64,000 nt of DNA from Streptomyces rugosispiralis. Lineage in GTDB: Bacteria > Actinomycetota > Actinomycetes > Streptomycetales > Streptomycetaceae. The first letter of the stretch is position 1. Each line of letters starts with the position of its first letter. The notes under the pieces were generated by a model. It was not told the DNA's origin. It did no database searches and saw nothing but the letters and a program-made list of their open reading frames with translations. A program made the position numbers and the translations under genes. Where the stretch lies: the NCBI RefSeq assembly GCF_024505145.1, contig NZ_JANIAA010000034.1, positions 1 to 64,000 on the forward strand, read 5' to 3'. Shown piece after piece: positions 40,474 to 49,601 of the stretch.

Positions 40474-41871
40474 CTAGACCGTCGCCGACGCCGTCTTCGC
40501 GCCCGCGCCGCGCTGGATGACCAGCGACATCAGCGCGGCGATCGCGCACAGCGCCCCCGCGCCGTACCAGACCAGGTCGTACGAGCCGAAGGCATCCCGC
40601 GCCGCGCCGCCCAGGAAGGCCACGACCCCGGCCCCCACCTGGTGGGAGGCGAGCACCCAGCCGAAGACGATCGCGCTGTCCTCCCCGTACTGCTCCCGGC
40701 ACAGCGCCATCGTCGGCGGCACGGTGGCGACCCAGTCGAGACCGTAGAAGACGATGAAGAAGAGCATCGGCGGATGGACCGCGTCGTCCAGCAGGATCGG
40801 CAGGAACATCAGGGAAAGCCCGCGCAGCGCGTAGTACACGGCCAGCAGCCGTCGCGCGTCGAAGCGGTCGGTGAACCAGCCGGAGGCAACCGTGCCCACG
40901 ATGTCGAAGACGCCGATGACGGCGAGCAGGCTCGCGGCGGCCGTCACCGGCATGCCGTGGTCATGCGCGGCGGGCACGAAGTGGGTCTTGACGAGGCCGT
41001 TCGTCGAGGCGCCGCAGATCGCGAAGGCGCCCGCGAGCAGCCAGAAGGAGCCGGTGCGCGAGGCCGAGGCGAGGGCCGTGACGGCACGCCGGGCCGCACC
41101 GCGCCGGGGCGCGGGCCGCGGGGCGGGCGGCCCGTCGGCGCCGTACGCGGCGACCCCCACGTCCGAGGGGTGGTCGCGCAGCAGCAGCCAGACGAGGGGG
41201 ACGATCGCCAGCGCGGCGACCGAGACGGTGATGGCGGCGGGCCGCCATTCGTGCCGTTCGACGATCCAGGAGAGCAGCGGGAGAAAGATCAGCTGCCCGG
41301 AGGCCCCGCCCGCCGTAAGGATGCCGGTGACCAGACCGCGCCGGGTCACGAACCACCGGTTGGTCACGGTCGCGGCGAAGGCCAGCGCCATGGAGCCGCT
41401 GCCGAGGCCGACCAGCACACCCCAGCACAGGATGAGCTGCCAGGGCCGGCTCATGAAGACCGTAAGGCCGCCACCGGCCGCGATGACGACGAGCGCGGAC
41501 GCGACGACCTTACGGATGCCGAAGCGATCCATCAGGGCGGCGGCGAAGGGAGCGGTGAGCCCATAGAGGGCGAGGTTGACGGAGACCGCGAACCCGATCG
41601 TGCCGCGCGACCAGCCGAACTCCTCGTGGAGCGGATCGATGAGCAGACCGGGCAGGGAGGCGAATCCGGCCGCGCCGATGATCGTCACAAAGGTGATCGC
41701 GGCCACCGACCAGGCGCGGTGCGGTAGGCGCAGGAGGGCCCGCCGTCCGGGCCGGGCGGGCTGATCCGGCTGTTCGTCCTGTTCAGGGGCTTCGGAGAGA
41801 TCGGTCGTCTGCGTCACCGGACCAGCATCGGACAGCGGATCGGAGCGGACGAGTGGCCCGAGGGACAGCAT
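40474..41871 (-). CDS. MFS transporter
   Basis: A 465-residue major-facilitator permease with 12 predicted helices. A 45-residue acidic, Gln/Pro-rich head precedes helix 1 (AITFVTIIGAAGF). FGWSRGTIGFAVS and MDRFGIRKV mark the helix 2-3 loop; a long basic central loop (PAPRRGAARR) and SFWLLAGAFAICG begin the second half. The style (SRGTIGFAVSVNLALYG, GxxS signature) fits OFA/monocarboxylate-like anion antiporters. Substrate unknown. The ATG at 41871 has no ribosome site; a GTG at 41817 is an alternative. It is divergent from the GlxA-type regulator (gap 73 bases), which may control it. Confidence 0.85.
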   Translation of the reverse strand: MLSLGPLVRSDPLSDAGPVTQTTDLSEAPEQDEQPDQPARPGRRALLRLPHRAWSVAAITFVTIIGAAGFASLPGLLIDPLHEEFGWSRGTIGFAVSVNLALYGLTAPFAAALMDRFGIRKVVASALVVIAAGGGLTVFMSRPWQLILCWGVLVGLGSGSMALAFAATVTNRWFVTRRGLVTGILTAGGASGQLIFLPLLSWIVERHEWRPAAITVSVAALAIVPLVWLLLRDHPSDVGVAAYGADGPPAPRPAPRRGAARRAVTALASASRTGSFWLLAGAFAICGASTNGLVKTHFVPAAHDHGMPVTAAASLLAVIGVFDIVGTVASGWFTDRFDARRLLAVYYALRGLSLMFLPILLDDAVHPPMLFFIVFYGLDWVATVPPTMALCREQYGEDSAIVFGWVLASHQVGAGVVAFLGGAARDAFGSYDLVWYGAGALCAIAALMSLVIQRGAGAKTASATV

Positions 41872-41875
41872 TCGC

Positions 41876-41944
41876 TAGGATCGGGCCACACCCTTTGGGG
41901 TCGTGTCCGACGTAGGGCCGTTTCCGAACGACGGGAGGCCGGAA
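41876..41944 (+). promoter_or_regulatory. Promoter region of the GlxA-type gene
   Basis: TAGGAT (41876-41881) is a good -10 on the plus strand, about 63 bases before the GTG start, and it overlaps the MFS start codon region. No convincing -35 was found. Confidence 0.4.
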
Positions 41945-42994
41945 GTGTCCCCACCCCAGCCCCCGCCGCATTCCCCGCCCGGGACCACCGGCAGGCGCCA
42001 CCGCGTCGTCGTCCTCGCCCTCCCCGGCGTGATCCCCTTCGAGCTGGGCATTCCGTACCGGATCTTCGGCAAGGCCCGCTCCGCCGACCGCCGGCGGCTG
42101 TACGAGGTCGTCACCTGCACCCCCGAGCCCGGTCTGGTGCCCACGGACGCCGACTTCCCGATCGCCGTGGAGCAGGGCCCCGAGGCCCTCGCCGAGGCCG
42201 ACACCATCGTGGTGCCCGCCTCGTACGAGCTCGGCCCGGTCCACGAGGAGGGCCGGATGACCGAGCCGCTCGGCACCGCGCTGGCCCATGCCCGGCCGGG
42301 CGTGCGCTGGGTGTCCATCTGCACCGGTTCGTTCGTGCTGGCCGCCGCCGGGCTCCTCGACGGCCGGCCCGCCACCACCCACTGGTCCAGCGTCGACCAT
42401 TTCCAGCGCCTCTTCCCGACCGTCCAGGTCGATCCGAACGTGCTGTTCGTGGACGACGGCGATGTGCTCACCTCGGCCGGTGTCGCCTCGGGGATCGACC
42501 TGTGTCTGCATCTGGTGCGGCGCGACCACGGCACGGCCGTCGCCAACGACGTGGCCCGGCGCAGCGTGGTGCCACCCCACCGCGACGGCGGCCAGGCCCA
42601 GTACATCCCGCGCCCGATGCCCGAGCCCCAGCAGGCCACCACGACGACGGCCCGCGCCTGGGCTCTCGGCCGGCTGGACCGGCCCATCTCGCTGCGGGAG
42701 CTGGCCGCCCAGGAGGCGATGAGCGTACGGACGTTCACCCGCCGCTTCCGCGAGGAGGTCGGTGTCAGCCCGGGGCAGTGGCTGACCCAGCAGCGGGTGG
42801 AGCGGGCCCGTCATCTCCTGGAGGGCACCGATCTGTCGGTGGACCAGGTGACGCGCGAGGCCGGTTTCGGCTCCCCCGCGTCCCTGCGCCAGCACTTCCA
42901 GGCGGCGGTGGGCGTCTCCCCCACCGCCTACCGCCGCACCTTCCGCGCGGGCGCCGAGGCCGGTACGGCTCCCGGCGCCGACGCCCGCGCGTAA
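41945..42994 (+). CDS. GlxA-type AraC-family regulator with DJ-1/PfpI domain
   Basis: A 349-residue regulator. Residues 20-190 form a DJ-1/PfpI fold (VVVLALPGVIPFELGIPYRIFG, ...VSICTGSFVLAAAGLLDGRPATTHW with the nucleophile-elbow Cys in ICTG). Residues 230-330 form the AraC double HTH (ISLRELAAQEAMSVRTFTRRFREEVGVSPGQWL, VTREAGFGSPASLRQHFQAAVG). The GTG at 41945 has GGGAGG 6 bases upstream, preferred over the GTG at 41903. It is the divergent partner of the MFS gene. These regulators often sense amino-group or aldehyde metabolites; the effector here is unknown. Confidence 0.88.
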   Translation: MSPPQPPPHSPPGTTGRRHRVVVLALPGVIPFELGIPYRIFGKARSADRRRLYEVVTCTPEPGLVPTDADFPIAVEQGPEALAEADTIVVPASYELGPVHEEGRMTEPLGTALAHARPGVRWVSICTGSFVLAAAGLLDGRPATTHWSSVDHFQRLFPTVQVDPNVLFVDDGDVLTSAGVASGIDLCLHLVRRDHGTAVANDVARRSVVPPHRDGGQAQYIPRPMPEPQQATTTTARAWALGRLDRPISLRELAAQEAMSVRTFTRRFREEVGVSPGQWLTQQRVERARHLLEGTDLSVDQVTREAGFGSPASLRQHFQAAVGVSPTAYRRTFRAGAEAGTAPGADARA

Positions 42995-43050
42995 GGCCGC
43001 TCAGCCCGTCACGGCCACTCCCCCGCCGTCTCGGGGCCGCCGCGGTGTTG

Positions 43051-43686
43051 TCACACGGCCGCCTCGGCGCCCCGGAGCCGCCAGCTGCGGACGTGCTCCC
43101 AGGTCATGTCCCGCCACCACTGCGCGTTCCAGTCGCCGCTGTGGAAGCGGAACAGCGAGATGGTCTCGGCGGTGAACCGCTTGGGCGGGTCCGCGGCCAG
43201 AGTGTCCAGGAACTCCCCGATCTCCTCGTAGAGGTCGGGCCGCAGGGTCAGCTCATGGGAGGCCACGGACAGATGGGCCCGGAATTCCGCCGGGTCGAAG
43301 GGTTTGAAGAGAAAGTCCGGCTGAATGGACGACACCGGCTCCAGCGCGGCGTTCACCGAGACCAACAGGTCGACCATCTCGGGGTTGGGCGTCCCGTCCG
43401 GCAGATGGTGCACGTTGTACGCGAACCCCTTGCCGTGCCGGTCCATACCGGAGTTGTACGTGGTGAACGACGTGGTCCCGGACAGCAGCGGATCCAGTAC
43501 CGCGATCAGCTCCTCCTCGGTGACCGTGGCGTGCACATTGCCCGCGAGGGTCGCGTGGGGCGGGAACGCCGCGCACGAGACGAGGCCGTACTGCTGCTTC
43601 ATGAGCAGGTGCAGCCGGGCGAGCACCGCGCAGGTGTGCGGATCGGAGCGGAGGAAGACTCCGTAGCGATGGGGGTTGTCTCGCAT
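43051..43686 (-). CDS. 2H phosphoesterase-superfamily protein, copy 1
   Basis: A 211-residue protein with the two HxT/S motifs of 2H (LigT-like) phosphoesterases: HATL (44-47) and HLSV (138-141), plus a conserved C-terminal QWWRDMTWEHVRSWRL. 2H enzymes open 2',3'- or 1,2-cyclic phosphates or act on phosphodiesters. I think this is the DUF1868-like branch but cannot verify it. The ATG overlaps the stop of the UgpB-like binding protein (TGATG), so it is translationally coupled as the last gene of the transport operon. A paralogue lies at 47095. Substrate is inferred from context: a phosphodiester taken up by the adjacent transporter. Confidence 0.75.
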   Translation of the reverse strand: MRDNPHRYGVFLRSDPHTCAVLARLHLLMKQQYGLVSCAAFPPHATLAGNVHATVTEEELIAVLDPLLSGTTSFTTYNSGMDRHGKGFAYNVHHLPDGTPNPEMVDLLVSVNAALEPVSSIQPDFLFKPFDPAEFRAHLSVASHELTLRPDLYEEIGEFLDTLAADPPKRFTAETISLFRFHSGDWNAQWWRDMTWEHVRSWRLRGAEAAV

Positions 43687-45068
43687 CACTGACCTGCCTG
43701 TTCCCGGTAGCGGTCGATATCGCGGTTGGCGGCGGATTCGGCGTTCTTCAGCGCGGTGTCCAGCGGCGTCTTCCCGGCGAAGGCGGACTGGATCGGGCCG
43801 AGCACATCGGCGCGCACGGTGGGCATCGCGCCGGTGAGGCATCCCGCCGCGGCCGTGGTGGCGGGCGTCTTGTTGAACTGGTCGATGACGGCCTTGAGAT
43901 CGGGCCGCGCGGCGAGGGTCTTCCGCTGCCCGGGCAGGGCGTCCACCTTCTTGTTGATGGGCGCGTAGCCGGTCGCGCGGCTGAACTCCTCCTGGGACGC
44001 GGGCAAGGCCATGAAGGCGGCCACCTGCCAGGAGGCGGCCTGCTCGGCGGCGCTGTGGCCGGGGCCGTTGACCCACAGGGCGGCGCCGCCGACGACGGGC
44101 CCGGAGGTCGCGGCCGGGCCGGACAGCGGATAGGGCAGGGCCCGGTAGGGGAAGTCGGCGCCCTCCTTGACCTTCCCGGCGGCTCCGCTGCTGTTGAACA
44201 TCATCGCGACCTTGCCCTGCTGGAAGGCGGTCACGGCGTTGGAGCCGTCCTCACCCGTGTCCAGTCCGGCGCCGCTGGTGTAGAGATCGCTCACCGCGCC
44301 GATGGCCTTGCGCTGCTGCGGGCTGGTGAGCCTCACACTGGACGCGGTGCCGCCCTTACGGCCGTTGTCGGGCCCGCAGTAGGGCACTCCGGCGGCGGCG
44401 GTCAACTGCTCGATCCACCAGGTGTCGAAGGGCTGCACCAGGCCCCCGGCCTTCGGCACCTTACGGTGGACGGTCTTCGCGGCGGCGACCACCTGGTCCA
44501 GGGTGTTCAGGGGCGTGTTCGCGGGCAGCCCGGCCTTCTTCAGCAGGTCGTCGTTGACGTAGAGCATCGGCATCGACGTGTTGAAGGGAACGGCCATCAG
44601 CTTGCCCTGGGCGCTGTAGTAGTTGCGCGCGGCGGGCCGGATGTCGTCCAGGGACAGCGTGCCGGGGTTGGCCTCCGCCAGGTCCTGGGCGGGCACGGTC
44701 TGCCCCGCGTCGTGCAGGAAGCCGGTGCTGATGTCGTAGGAGAGCAGCAGGCTCGGGGTGCTCTTGTCGCGGATGGCGGCGGTGTACTTGGCGAGCACGT
44801 CGGGGTACTGGCCCTGGTAGACGGCCTTGACCTCGATCTTGCCGCGGTGCTGGGCGTTGAACCGGTCGACGAGCTTCTGGAGCGCCACGGCGTTGTTGTC
44901 GCCGAGGCCGTGCCACAGGGTGACGGTGACGGGCCCCTTGGCGGCCTTGAGGGCCTCGGGGCCGGGGGCCCGGCCGGAATCGCCGGTGTCGTTCTTACCG
45001 TTGTCGCCGCAGCCGCTGAGGGCGGCCAGCGCCACGAGGGCGGCGAGGACGGACGCGCTTCTGCGCAT
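43686..45068 (-). CDS. UgpB-like ABC transporter substrate-binding lipoprotein
   Basis: A 460-residue extracellular solute-binding protein, family 1. The lipobox is ALSGC (Cys20). TLWHGLGDNNAVALQKLVDRFN starts the fold. FNTSMPMLYVNDDLLKKAG, VGGAALWV, RATGYAPIN and AMPTVRADVLGPIQSAFAGKTP align by eye with E. coli UgpB, which binds glycerol-3-phosphate and glycerophosphodiesters. The resemblance is stronger than to maltose-binding proteins. GGAGG lies 9 bases before the ATG. No ATPase gene is present, so a shared MsiK-type ATPase is likely. Ligand is inferred. Confidence 0.85.
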   Translation of the reverse strand: MRRSASVLAALVALAALSGCGDNGKNDTGDSGRAPGPEALKAAKGPVTVTLWHGLGDNNAVALQKLVDRFNAQHRGKIEVKAVYQGQYPDVLAKYTAAIRDKSTPSLLLSYDISTGFLHDAGQTVPAQDLAEANPGTLSLDDIRPAARNYYSAQGKLMAVPFNTSMPMLYVNDDLLKKAGLPANTPLNTLDQVVAAAKTVHRKVPKAGGLVQPFDTWWIEQLTAAAGVPYCGPDNGRKGGTASSVRLTSPQQRKAIGAVSDLYTSGAGLDTGEDGSNAVTAFQQGKVAMMFNSSGAAGKVKEGADFPYRALPYPLSGPAATSGPVVGGAALWVNGPGHSAAEQAASWQVAAFMALPASQEEFSRATGYAPINKKVDALPGQRKTLAARPDLKAVIDQFNKTPATTAAAGCLTGAMPTVRADVLGPIQSAFAGKTPLDTALKNAESAANRDIDRYREQAGQ

Positions 45069-45127
45069 GGTGATGTTCCTCCGGGAAGGGAGCTCGGGAA
45101 GGAGTGCGGGAGGCGGGGAGAGCGGTG

Positions 45128-46018
45128 TCAGCGCGGGGAAGTGCGGGCGAGGCCGCGGAGCAGGAAGCGCTGGCCCACGATGACGAGCAGGAGGGTGGGG
45201 AGGAGGACGAGAGTGGTACCGGCATAGATCACGCCGGGGCTGGTCGACTCGGCGTTGACCAACTGGGAGATCCCCACCTGGACGGTGCGCCGGTCCGGGG
45301 AGTCGGTGATGAGCAGCGGCCAGAAGTAGCCGTTCCAGGCGGCCAGCGCGCTCCACAGGGTGGCCGCCGTCACCTGTGGCCTGGCCATCGGGAGGACGAC
45401 GAGGAAGAGGCAGCGCAGATCGCCGCAGCCGTCCAGCCGCGCCGCCTCCCACACCTCCCGGGGGAGGGTGAGGAACGCCTGCCGCAGCAGGAAGACCGGG
45501 TACCCGGCGGCGAGGAACGGCAAGGTGATCCCGAGGAGGGAGTCGCGCAGCCCGAGGCCGGTGACGAGCTCGTAGTTCGGGATGACCAGGCTTTCACCGG
45601 GGATCGCCAGGGTGGCGACGATCACGGCGAACGCCACCGCGCGCCCCCTCCAGCGCGGGAACACCAGGGCGTACGCGGCCAGTGAGGACGTCAGCAGCTG
45701 GCCGCCCGTCTGCAGGGCGGTGACGAGCACGCTGACGACGTACTGCTGCCCGAAGGGCACATTGCGCAGCGCCTCACGGAAGTTGTCCAGGGTCAGCCGC
45801 GTGGGCAGCAGCGTCCCGTGCGCCACGTCCTGCGGCGACAGCAGCCCGGTCAGCAGCGTGACGTATACCGGGAAGCCGATGACGGCCGTAAGGACGACGA
45901 GCCACAGCCAGCGCACCATGTCGCGTGCGCGCAGCGGAGGGCGCGACCTTCGCGGCCTCCGGGCTGCCGCGGTGGCCTCGGTGACCGTGGGGCGCGTGGG
46001 TGTCGTGGTGACGGTCAT
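45128..46018 (-). CDS. ABC sugar/phosphodiester permease (UgpE/MalG type)
   Basis: A 296-residue membrane permease. An N-terminal basic cytoplasmic head (about 30 residues, RRPRRSRPPLRARD) precedes six helices (WLWLVVLTAVIGFPVYVTLL, ...). The cytoplasmic EAA loop is EAARLDGCGDLRCLFLVVLP, with the Gly three turns after Asp. The ATG overlaps the stop of the upstream permease (ATGA). It pairs with the UgpA-like gene to form the channel; the binding protein gene follows 59 bases downstream. Confidence 0.88.
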   Translation of the reverse strand: MTVTTTPTRPTVTEATAAARRPRRSRPPLRARDMVRWLWLVVLTAVIGFPVYVTLLTGLLSPQDVAHGTLLPTRLTLDNFREALRNVPFGQQYVVSVLVTALQTGGQLLTSSLAAYALVFPRWRGRAVAFAVIVATLAIPGESLVIPNYELVTGLGLRDSLLGITLPFLAAGYPVFLLRQAFLTLPREVWEAARLDGCGDLRCLFLVVLPMARPQVTAATLWSALAAWNGYFWPLLITDSPDRRTVQVGISQLVNAESTSPGVIYAGTTLVLLPTLLLVIVGQRFLLRGLARTSPR

Positions 46019-46923
46019 GAGGTGGTCACCCGGCGGTTGAGGACGAGGAACTGCACGGCGGTGACGAGCAGGACGAGCGCCAGCAGTACGACCGCGATGG
46101 CCGAGGCCCGGCCGTAGTCGGGCACCCCGCCGCCGAAGGCCCGCTGATACAGCTCCACGACCAGGGTGGTCGTCGCGTCGGAGGGGCCGCCCCGGGTGAG
46201 CACCTGGACCTGCGTGAAGATCTGCAGCCCGCTGATCGTCTGGGTGACGGCGAGGAAGAACAGGCTGGGCGAGATCAACGGCACGATCACGCTGCGCACC
46301 AGACGCAGACCGCTCGCCCCGTCCAGCTCCGCGGCCTCCAGCACCTCCGGCGGCAGATTCCGGACAGCGGCCGTCAGTACGAGGACGGCGAACCCGAACT
46401 CGTACCAGGCGGTCGCCAGGGCCACGCACAGCATCGCCCACCCCGGGGACTGCAGCCACGGCGGACCCTCGTACCCCAGCTTCGCCAGCACGTGGTTGAG
46501 CGTGCCGACCGACGGGGCGAACAGCCCGGCGAAACAGGCCGAGGCCGACGCGGCGGAGTAGGCGAAGGGAAGGGAGAAGACGAGCTGGAAGACGCGGCGC
46601 CCGACGATGCGGCGGCGCAGCGGCAGCACGGCCGCCAGCGCCCCCGCCGTGGCCATGGCCACGCTGGCGACCGTAAGGATGAGCGTGGTGAGCAGCACGC
46701 GGCGGCTCGCCGAGTCGGTCAGCAACTGGGTGTAGTTGTCGAACCCGACCGAGCGGGTCGGATTGCCGAGCAGATCGGTCCCCCGGGTGCTCAGCCAAAT
46801 GCCGCGCCCCAGGGGCCAGTAGAGGAAGACAGCGATCAACAGCAGCGTCGGCACGGTCAGCCAGGGGCCGAGCCGGGGGCGACGAGGGCCCGCGCGCTTC
46901 AGTGGTGGAACGTTCCCGCACAT
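46015..46923 (-). CDS. ABC sugar/phosphodiester permease (UgpA/MalF type)
   Basis: A 302-residue permease with six helices (WLTVPTLLLIAVFLYWPLG, LILTVASVAMATAGALAAVLPL, ...) and the EAA loop EAAELDGASGLRLVRSVIVPLISP. An ATG at 46944 is in frame too. The ATG at 46923 is preferred because TAGCTT (46931-46936, minus strand) ends 7 bases upstream, giving a leaderless start, and the LacI-type operator follows within the first codons (46903-46919). It is the first gene of the transport operon. Confidence 0.85.
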   Translation of the reverse strand: MCGNVPPLKRAGPRRPRLGPWLTVPTLLLIAVFLYWPLGRGIWLSTRGTDLLGNPTRSVGFDNYTQLLTDSASRRVLLTTLILTVASVAMATAGALAAVLPLRRRIVGRRVFQLVFSLPFAYSAASASACFAGLFAPSVGTLNHVLAKLGYEGPPWLQSPGWAMLCVALATAWYEFGFAVLVLTAAVRNLPPEVLEAAELDGASGLRLVRSVIVPLISPSLFFLAVTQTISGLQIFTQVQVLTRGGPSDATTTLVVELYQRAFGGGVPDYGRASAIAVVLLALVLLVTAVQFLVLNRRVTTS

Positions 46924-46936
46924 GGCTGAAAAGCTA
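46903..46936 (-). promoter_or_regulatory. LacI-type operator and leaderless promoter of the transport operon
   Basis: TGGTGGAACGTTCCCGC (46903-46919, core GGAACGTTCC) is the exact reverse complement of the 17-mer at 49587-49603. The -10 TAGCTT (46931-46936) and the ATG (46923) lie just upstream, so the repressor would sit at +3 to +20 of the transcript. Same sequence at both operons of one cluster that contains a LacI gene supports autoregulation. Confidence 0.8.
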
Positions 46937-47094
46937 TGCGGCATCGACGTCTTGGGGGCGGCCGAAAGGTTACGGCCCGACGAACGTCCTCAGCGGCGCC
47001 ACGCGCCCCAGGGCGCGGCCCTGCCGCCGCCGGGGCGACTTCTCAGGGGCACGGCGCCCGGGTGCGGGGAGGTCACGGGGACTTCGCGGGAACG

Positions 47095-47754
47095 TCACGC
47101 GGCATCGAGGGCCACCGCCGCGTCCGGCTCCAGACGCCAGCTGCGGACGTGGTCCCAGGTCATATTCCGCCACCACTGCGCATGCCAGTCCGCGCTCCGG
47201 AAGCGGAACAGCGAGACCGTGTCGGCCATGAAGCTCCGCGGCGGCTCCCATCCCAGGCCCTCGACGAAATCGAGGATCTCCGGGCGGAGTTCGGGGCGCA
47301 GCAGCAGCTCATGGGAGGCGATGGACAGATGCGCGCGGAAGCGGCCGGGGTCCAGCGGATTGGCACGGTAGTGGTCCATTGGCTTGGCCACGGGCGCCAT
47401 CGCCCGGCGCACCGTGTCGAGCAGGGCGGTGATCCCGGGATTCGGGGAGCCATCGGGCAGGTCGTGCAGATTGAACCCGATGCCGCCGCCGCCCCTCTCG
47501 ATGCCCAGGTTGTACGTCGTGAAGGAGGCGGTGCCCGCCAGGGCCGTGCCCATCCGATCGGCCAGCTCGTCCTCGGACGCGTCGGTGGGCATATTGCCCA
47601 TGAGGGTGGCATGGGGCGGGTACGCGGCGCAGGAGACCAGCCCGTACTGCTGCCTGAGCAGCAGATGGAGATCGGTCAGCAGGGCGCAGGTGCCGGGGTC
47701 GGGGCGGAGGAAGACGCCGTAGCGGAACGACGAGGCGGCCGAGGGCGCGGACAT
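47095..47754 (-). CDS. 2H phosphoesterase-superfamily protein, copy 2
   Basis: A 219-residue paralogue of 43051-43686. HATL (48-51) and HLSI (142-145) supply the two catalytic His and Thr/Ser motifs; QQYGLVSCAAYPP, SFTTYNLG, HDLPDGSPNPG and QWWRNMTWDHVRSWRLEPD are shared with copy 1. It starts 58 bases after the LacI stop on the same strand, so it belongs to the HAD-LacI operon. CGGAGA precedes the ATG by 4 bases. Having two copies in one system suggests two substrate forms or a hetero-oligomer. Confidence 0.75.
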   Translation of the reverse strand: MSAPSAASSFRYGVFLRPDPGTCALLTDLHLLLRQQYGLVSCAAYPPHATLMGNMPTDASEDELADRMGTALAGTASFTTYNLGIERGGGGIGFNLHDLPDGSPNPGITALLDTVRRAMAPVAKPMDHYRANPLDPGRFRAHLSIASHELLLRPELRPEILDFVEGLGWEPPRSFMADTVSLFRFRSADWHAQWWRNMTWDHVRSWRLEPDAAVALDAA

Positions 47755-47811
47755 GGTTTCTCCGGTACGTCAGCGGCGCGGCTCCGGGCTCCGGCGGGCG
47801 GCCCCCCGGAT

Positions 47812-48849
47812 TCAGCGCCGCGCGGGATGGGTTGGGGGTGGGGCGGTGGTGGTTCCGGCCACCAGCGCCCCGCGCAGGGGGATGTGGCGGGTGGGCATGG
47901 AGCGGTCCTCGCGGAGCTCCAGCAGCAGGTCGATGGCGCGTCGGCCGACCTCGTCCAACGGCTGACGCAGCGTGGTCAGTCCGAGAAGCGGGGTGGTGAG
48001 CGGCCCGACGCCGTCGAAGCCGGTGACCGACATGTCGTCGGGCACCCGCACTCCGGCTCGACGCAGCCGTTCCAGGACGCTGACCATGACGTCGTCCTGG
48101 GGGCACATGATCGCCGTTATCTCGCGGTCCTCGATCAGCGCGGGCACCGCGTCGGCGGGGGCTTCCGGGCCGTCGGCCAGTTCGGTGACGACAGTGTCGA
48201 CACCGCGTACCCGCAGGCCGCTCACCATCGCGGCGGTACGGGCGTACTGAGTGATGGACAGCGCCTCCGGCACCAGCAGCACGGCCACCCGGCGGTGCCC
48301 GAGGGACACCAGGTGCTCCACGAGCTGCTCCGCGCCGTCCTCCTCGTCGCAGTAGACGCTGTTGATGGCCGGATGCGGCTCCGGCCGTCCGGCGACGACC
48401 GTCGGCACCCGTTCCACGAAGGGGGCGATGTCCCGGGCCGGAAGCAGACCGCTGCACACCACCAGCCCCTCGACTCGGAGGGAGAGGAGCGTCTGCAGGG
48501 CACGGCGCTCCTCGGCGAGGGCGAAGTCCCGTACACCGGTGGCGGTGACGACCCTGTAGCCGCCTTCGATGGCGCGCCCCTGGAGCGCCGCGTGGAGATG
48601 TCCGTAGAAGGGGCGGACGGCGTCGCGGACGAGCACTCCCAGGGTGTGCGTCCGCTGCGCGACCAGCCCCTGCGCCATGGCGTTCTTGACGTAGCCGAGC
48701 CGCTGGGCGGCGTCGAGGATCCGCGAGCGGACTTCCTCGCTGATGCGTCCCTGCCCCAGCAGGGCCCGGGAGACCGCGGACTTCGACACCCCCGCTTCCC
48801 GCGCGATGTCGATGATCGTGGGCGCCCTGTTGGCCTTTTCCTCCGTCAC
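47812..48849 (-). CDS. LacI-family repressor of the phosphodiester system
   Basis: A 345-residue LacI/GalR-type regulator. The DNA-binding head is residues 11-60 (IIDIAREAGVSKSAVSRALLGQGRISEEVRSRIL). A periplasmic-binding-like effector domain follows (LGVLVRDAVRPFYGHLHAAL, VVCSGLLPA, VAVLLVPEA). The GTG start overlaps the stop of the HAD gene by four bases (GTGA), so both are translated together. It probably binds the GGAACGTTCC operators before its own operon and before the transporter. The inducer should be the imported compound or its breakdown product. Confidence 0.9.
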   Translation of the reverse strand: MTEEKANRAPTIIDIAREAGVSKSAVSRALLGQGRISEEVRSRILDAAQRLGYVKNAMAQGLVAQRTHTLGVLVRDAVRPFYGHLHAALQGRAIEGGYRVVTATGVRDFALAEERRALQTLLSLRVEGLVVCSGLLPARDIAPFVERVPTVVAGRPEPHPAINSVYCDEEDGAEQLVEHLVSLGHRRVAVLLVPEALSITQYARTAAMVSGLRVRGVDTVVTELADGPEAPADAVPALIEDREITAIMCPQDDVMVSVLERLRRAGVRVPDDMSVTGFDGVGPLTTPLLGLTTLRQPLDEVGRRAIDLLLELREDRSMPTRHIPLRGALVAGTTTAPPPTHPARR

Positions 48850-49601
48850 CGGCTACCAGTACCACAGCTCATGGAACCGTCCGGGGTCGGCCCGTCGGGC
48901 AGCAGGCCGCGGTCGGCGAGGACGGCGCGGGCGGCCGTGGCCCCGGTCCACAGCCGGGCGTCCCAGCCGTGCTCCCTGGCCGCGTCGATGTTCTTACGGC
49001 GGTCATCGAAGAACAGGACGCGCTCCGGCGGTGTGCCGAGGAGCTCGGTCATCCGCTGGTAGACGGCGGGATCGGGCTTGGCGAGGCCATGGTCCGCCGA
49101 GAACATCAGCCGGTCGAAGTGCGCGGACCAGTCGCTGCGTTCGGCGGTCCGGGCCAGCGCGTGGGGGGCGTTCGACAGCAGCGCGAGCCGGGTGCCCTGC
49201 CGCCCCAGGTCCTCCACCAGGGCCTGGGAGGCGCCGTCGAGCCGGGTCCAGATCTCGACTTCGGCGCTCACCAGCGCGTCGACCGTGCCGGGGCGCAGCG
49301 GGGCGCCGAGTGCGCCGGCCACCGCCGACCAGTAGGCGGTGTCGGAACTGCCCAGGTCGTAGGCGTCACGATGCGCCCAGTACGCCTCGCCGAACGCCGC
49401 TTCCTCCACGCCGAGCAGCCCGGCCAGCCGTTCCTCCAGACCGGAGAGCCCGCGCGGCCGCGTCAGCACCTCGCCGAGGTCGAAGACCACGGTGAGAGGG
49501 GTGTCCAGGCCGGCTGCCGCATCGGCTGCCATACCGGCCGTCACATCGGCTGCGGTCTCGGCTGCGGTCTCGGCTGCGCCATCCAGGCGGGAACGTTCCA
49601 C
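48846..49601 (-). CDS. HAD-superfamily phosphatase
   Basis: A 251-residue HAD-IA hydrolase. Motif I VVFDLGEVLT has the nucleophile Asp41; Asp43 of classical phosphatases is Gly, as in the epoxide-hydrolase N-domain/DLG group. ALLSNAPHAL (motif II), KPDPAVYQRM (motif III Lys) and FFDDRRKNIDAA (motif IV) are complete. The GTG at 49601 is chosen because the -10 TACGTT (minus, 49608-49613) ends 6 bases upstream and the operator overlaps it; an ATG at 49532 near the domain start is the alternative. The first 30 residues are an AET/AAD repeat tract. It would dephosphorylate the product of the 2H enzymes (inference). Confidence 0.8.
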   Translation of the reverse strand: MERSRLDGAAETAAETAADVTAGMAADAAAGLDTPLTVVFDLGEVLTRPRGLSGLEERLAGLLGVEEAAFGEAYWAHRDAYDLGSSDTAYWSAVAGALGAPLRPGTVDALVSAEVEIWTRLDGASQALVEDLGRQGTRLALLSNAPHALARTAERSDWSAHFDRLMFSADHGLAKPDPAVYQRMTELLGTPPERVLFFDDRRKNIDAAREHGWDARLWTGATAARAVLADRGLLPDGPTPDGSMSCGTGSR

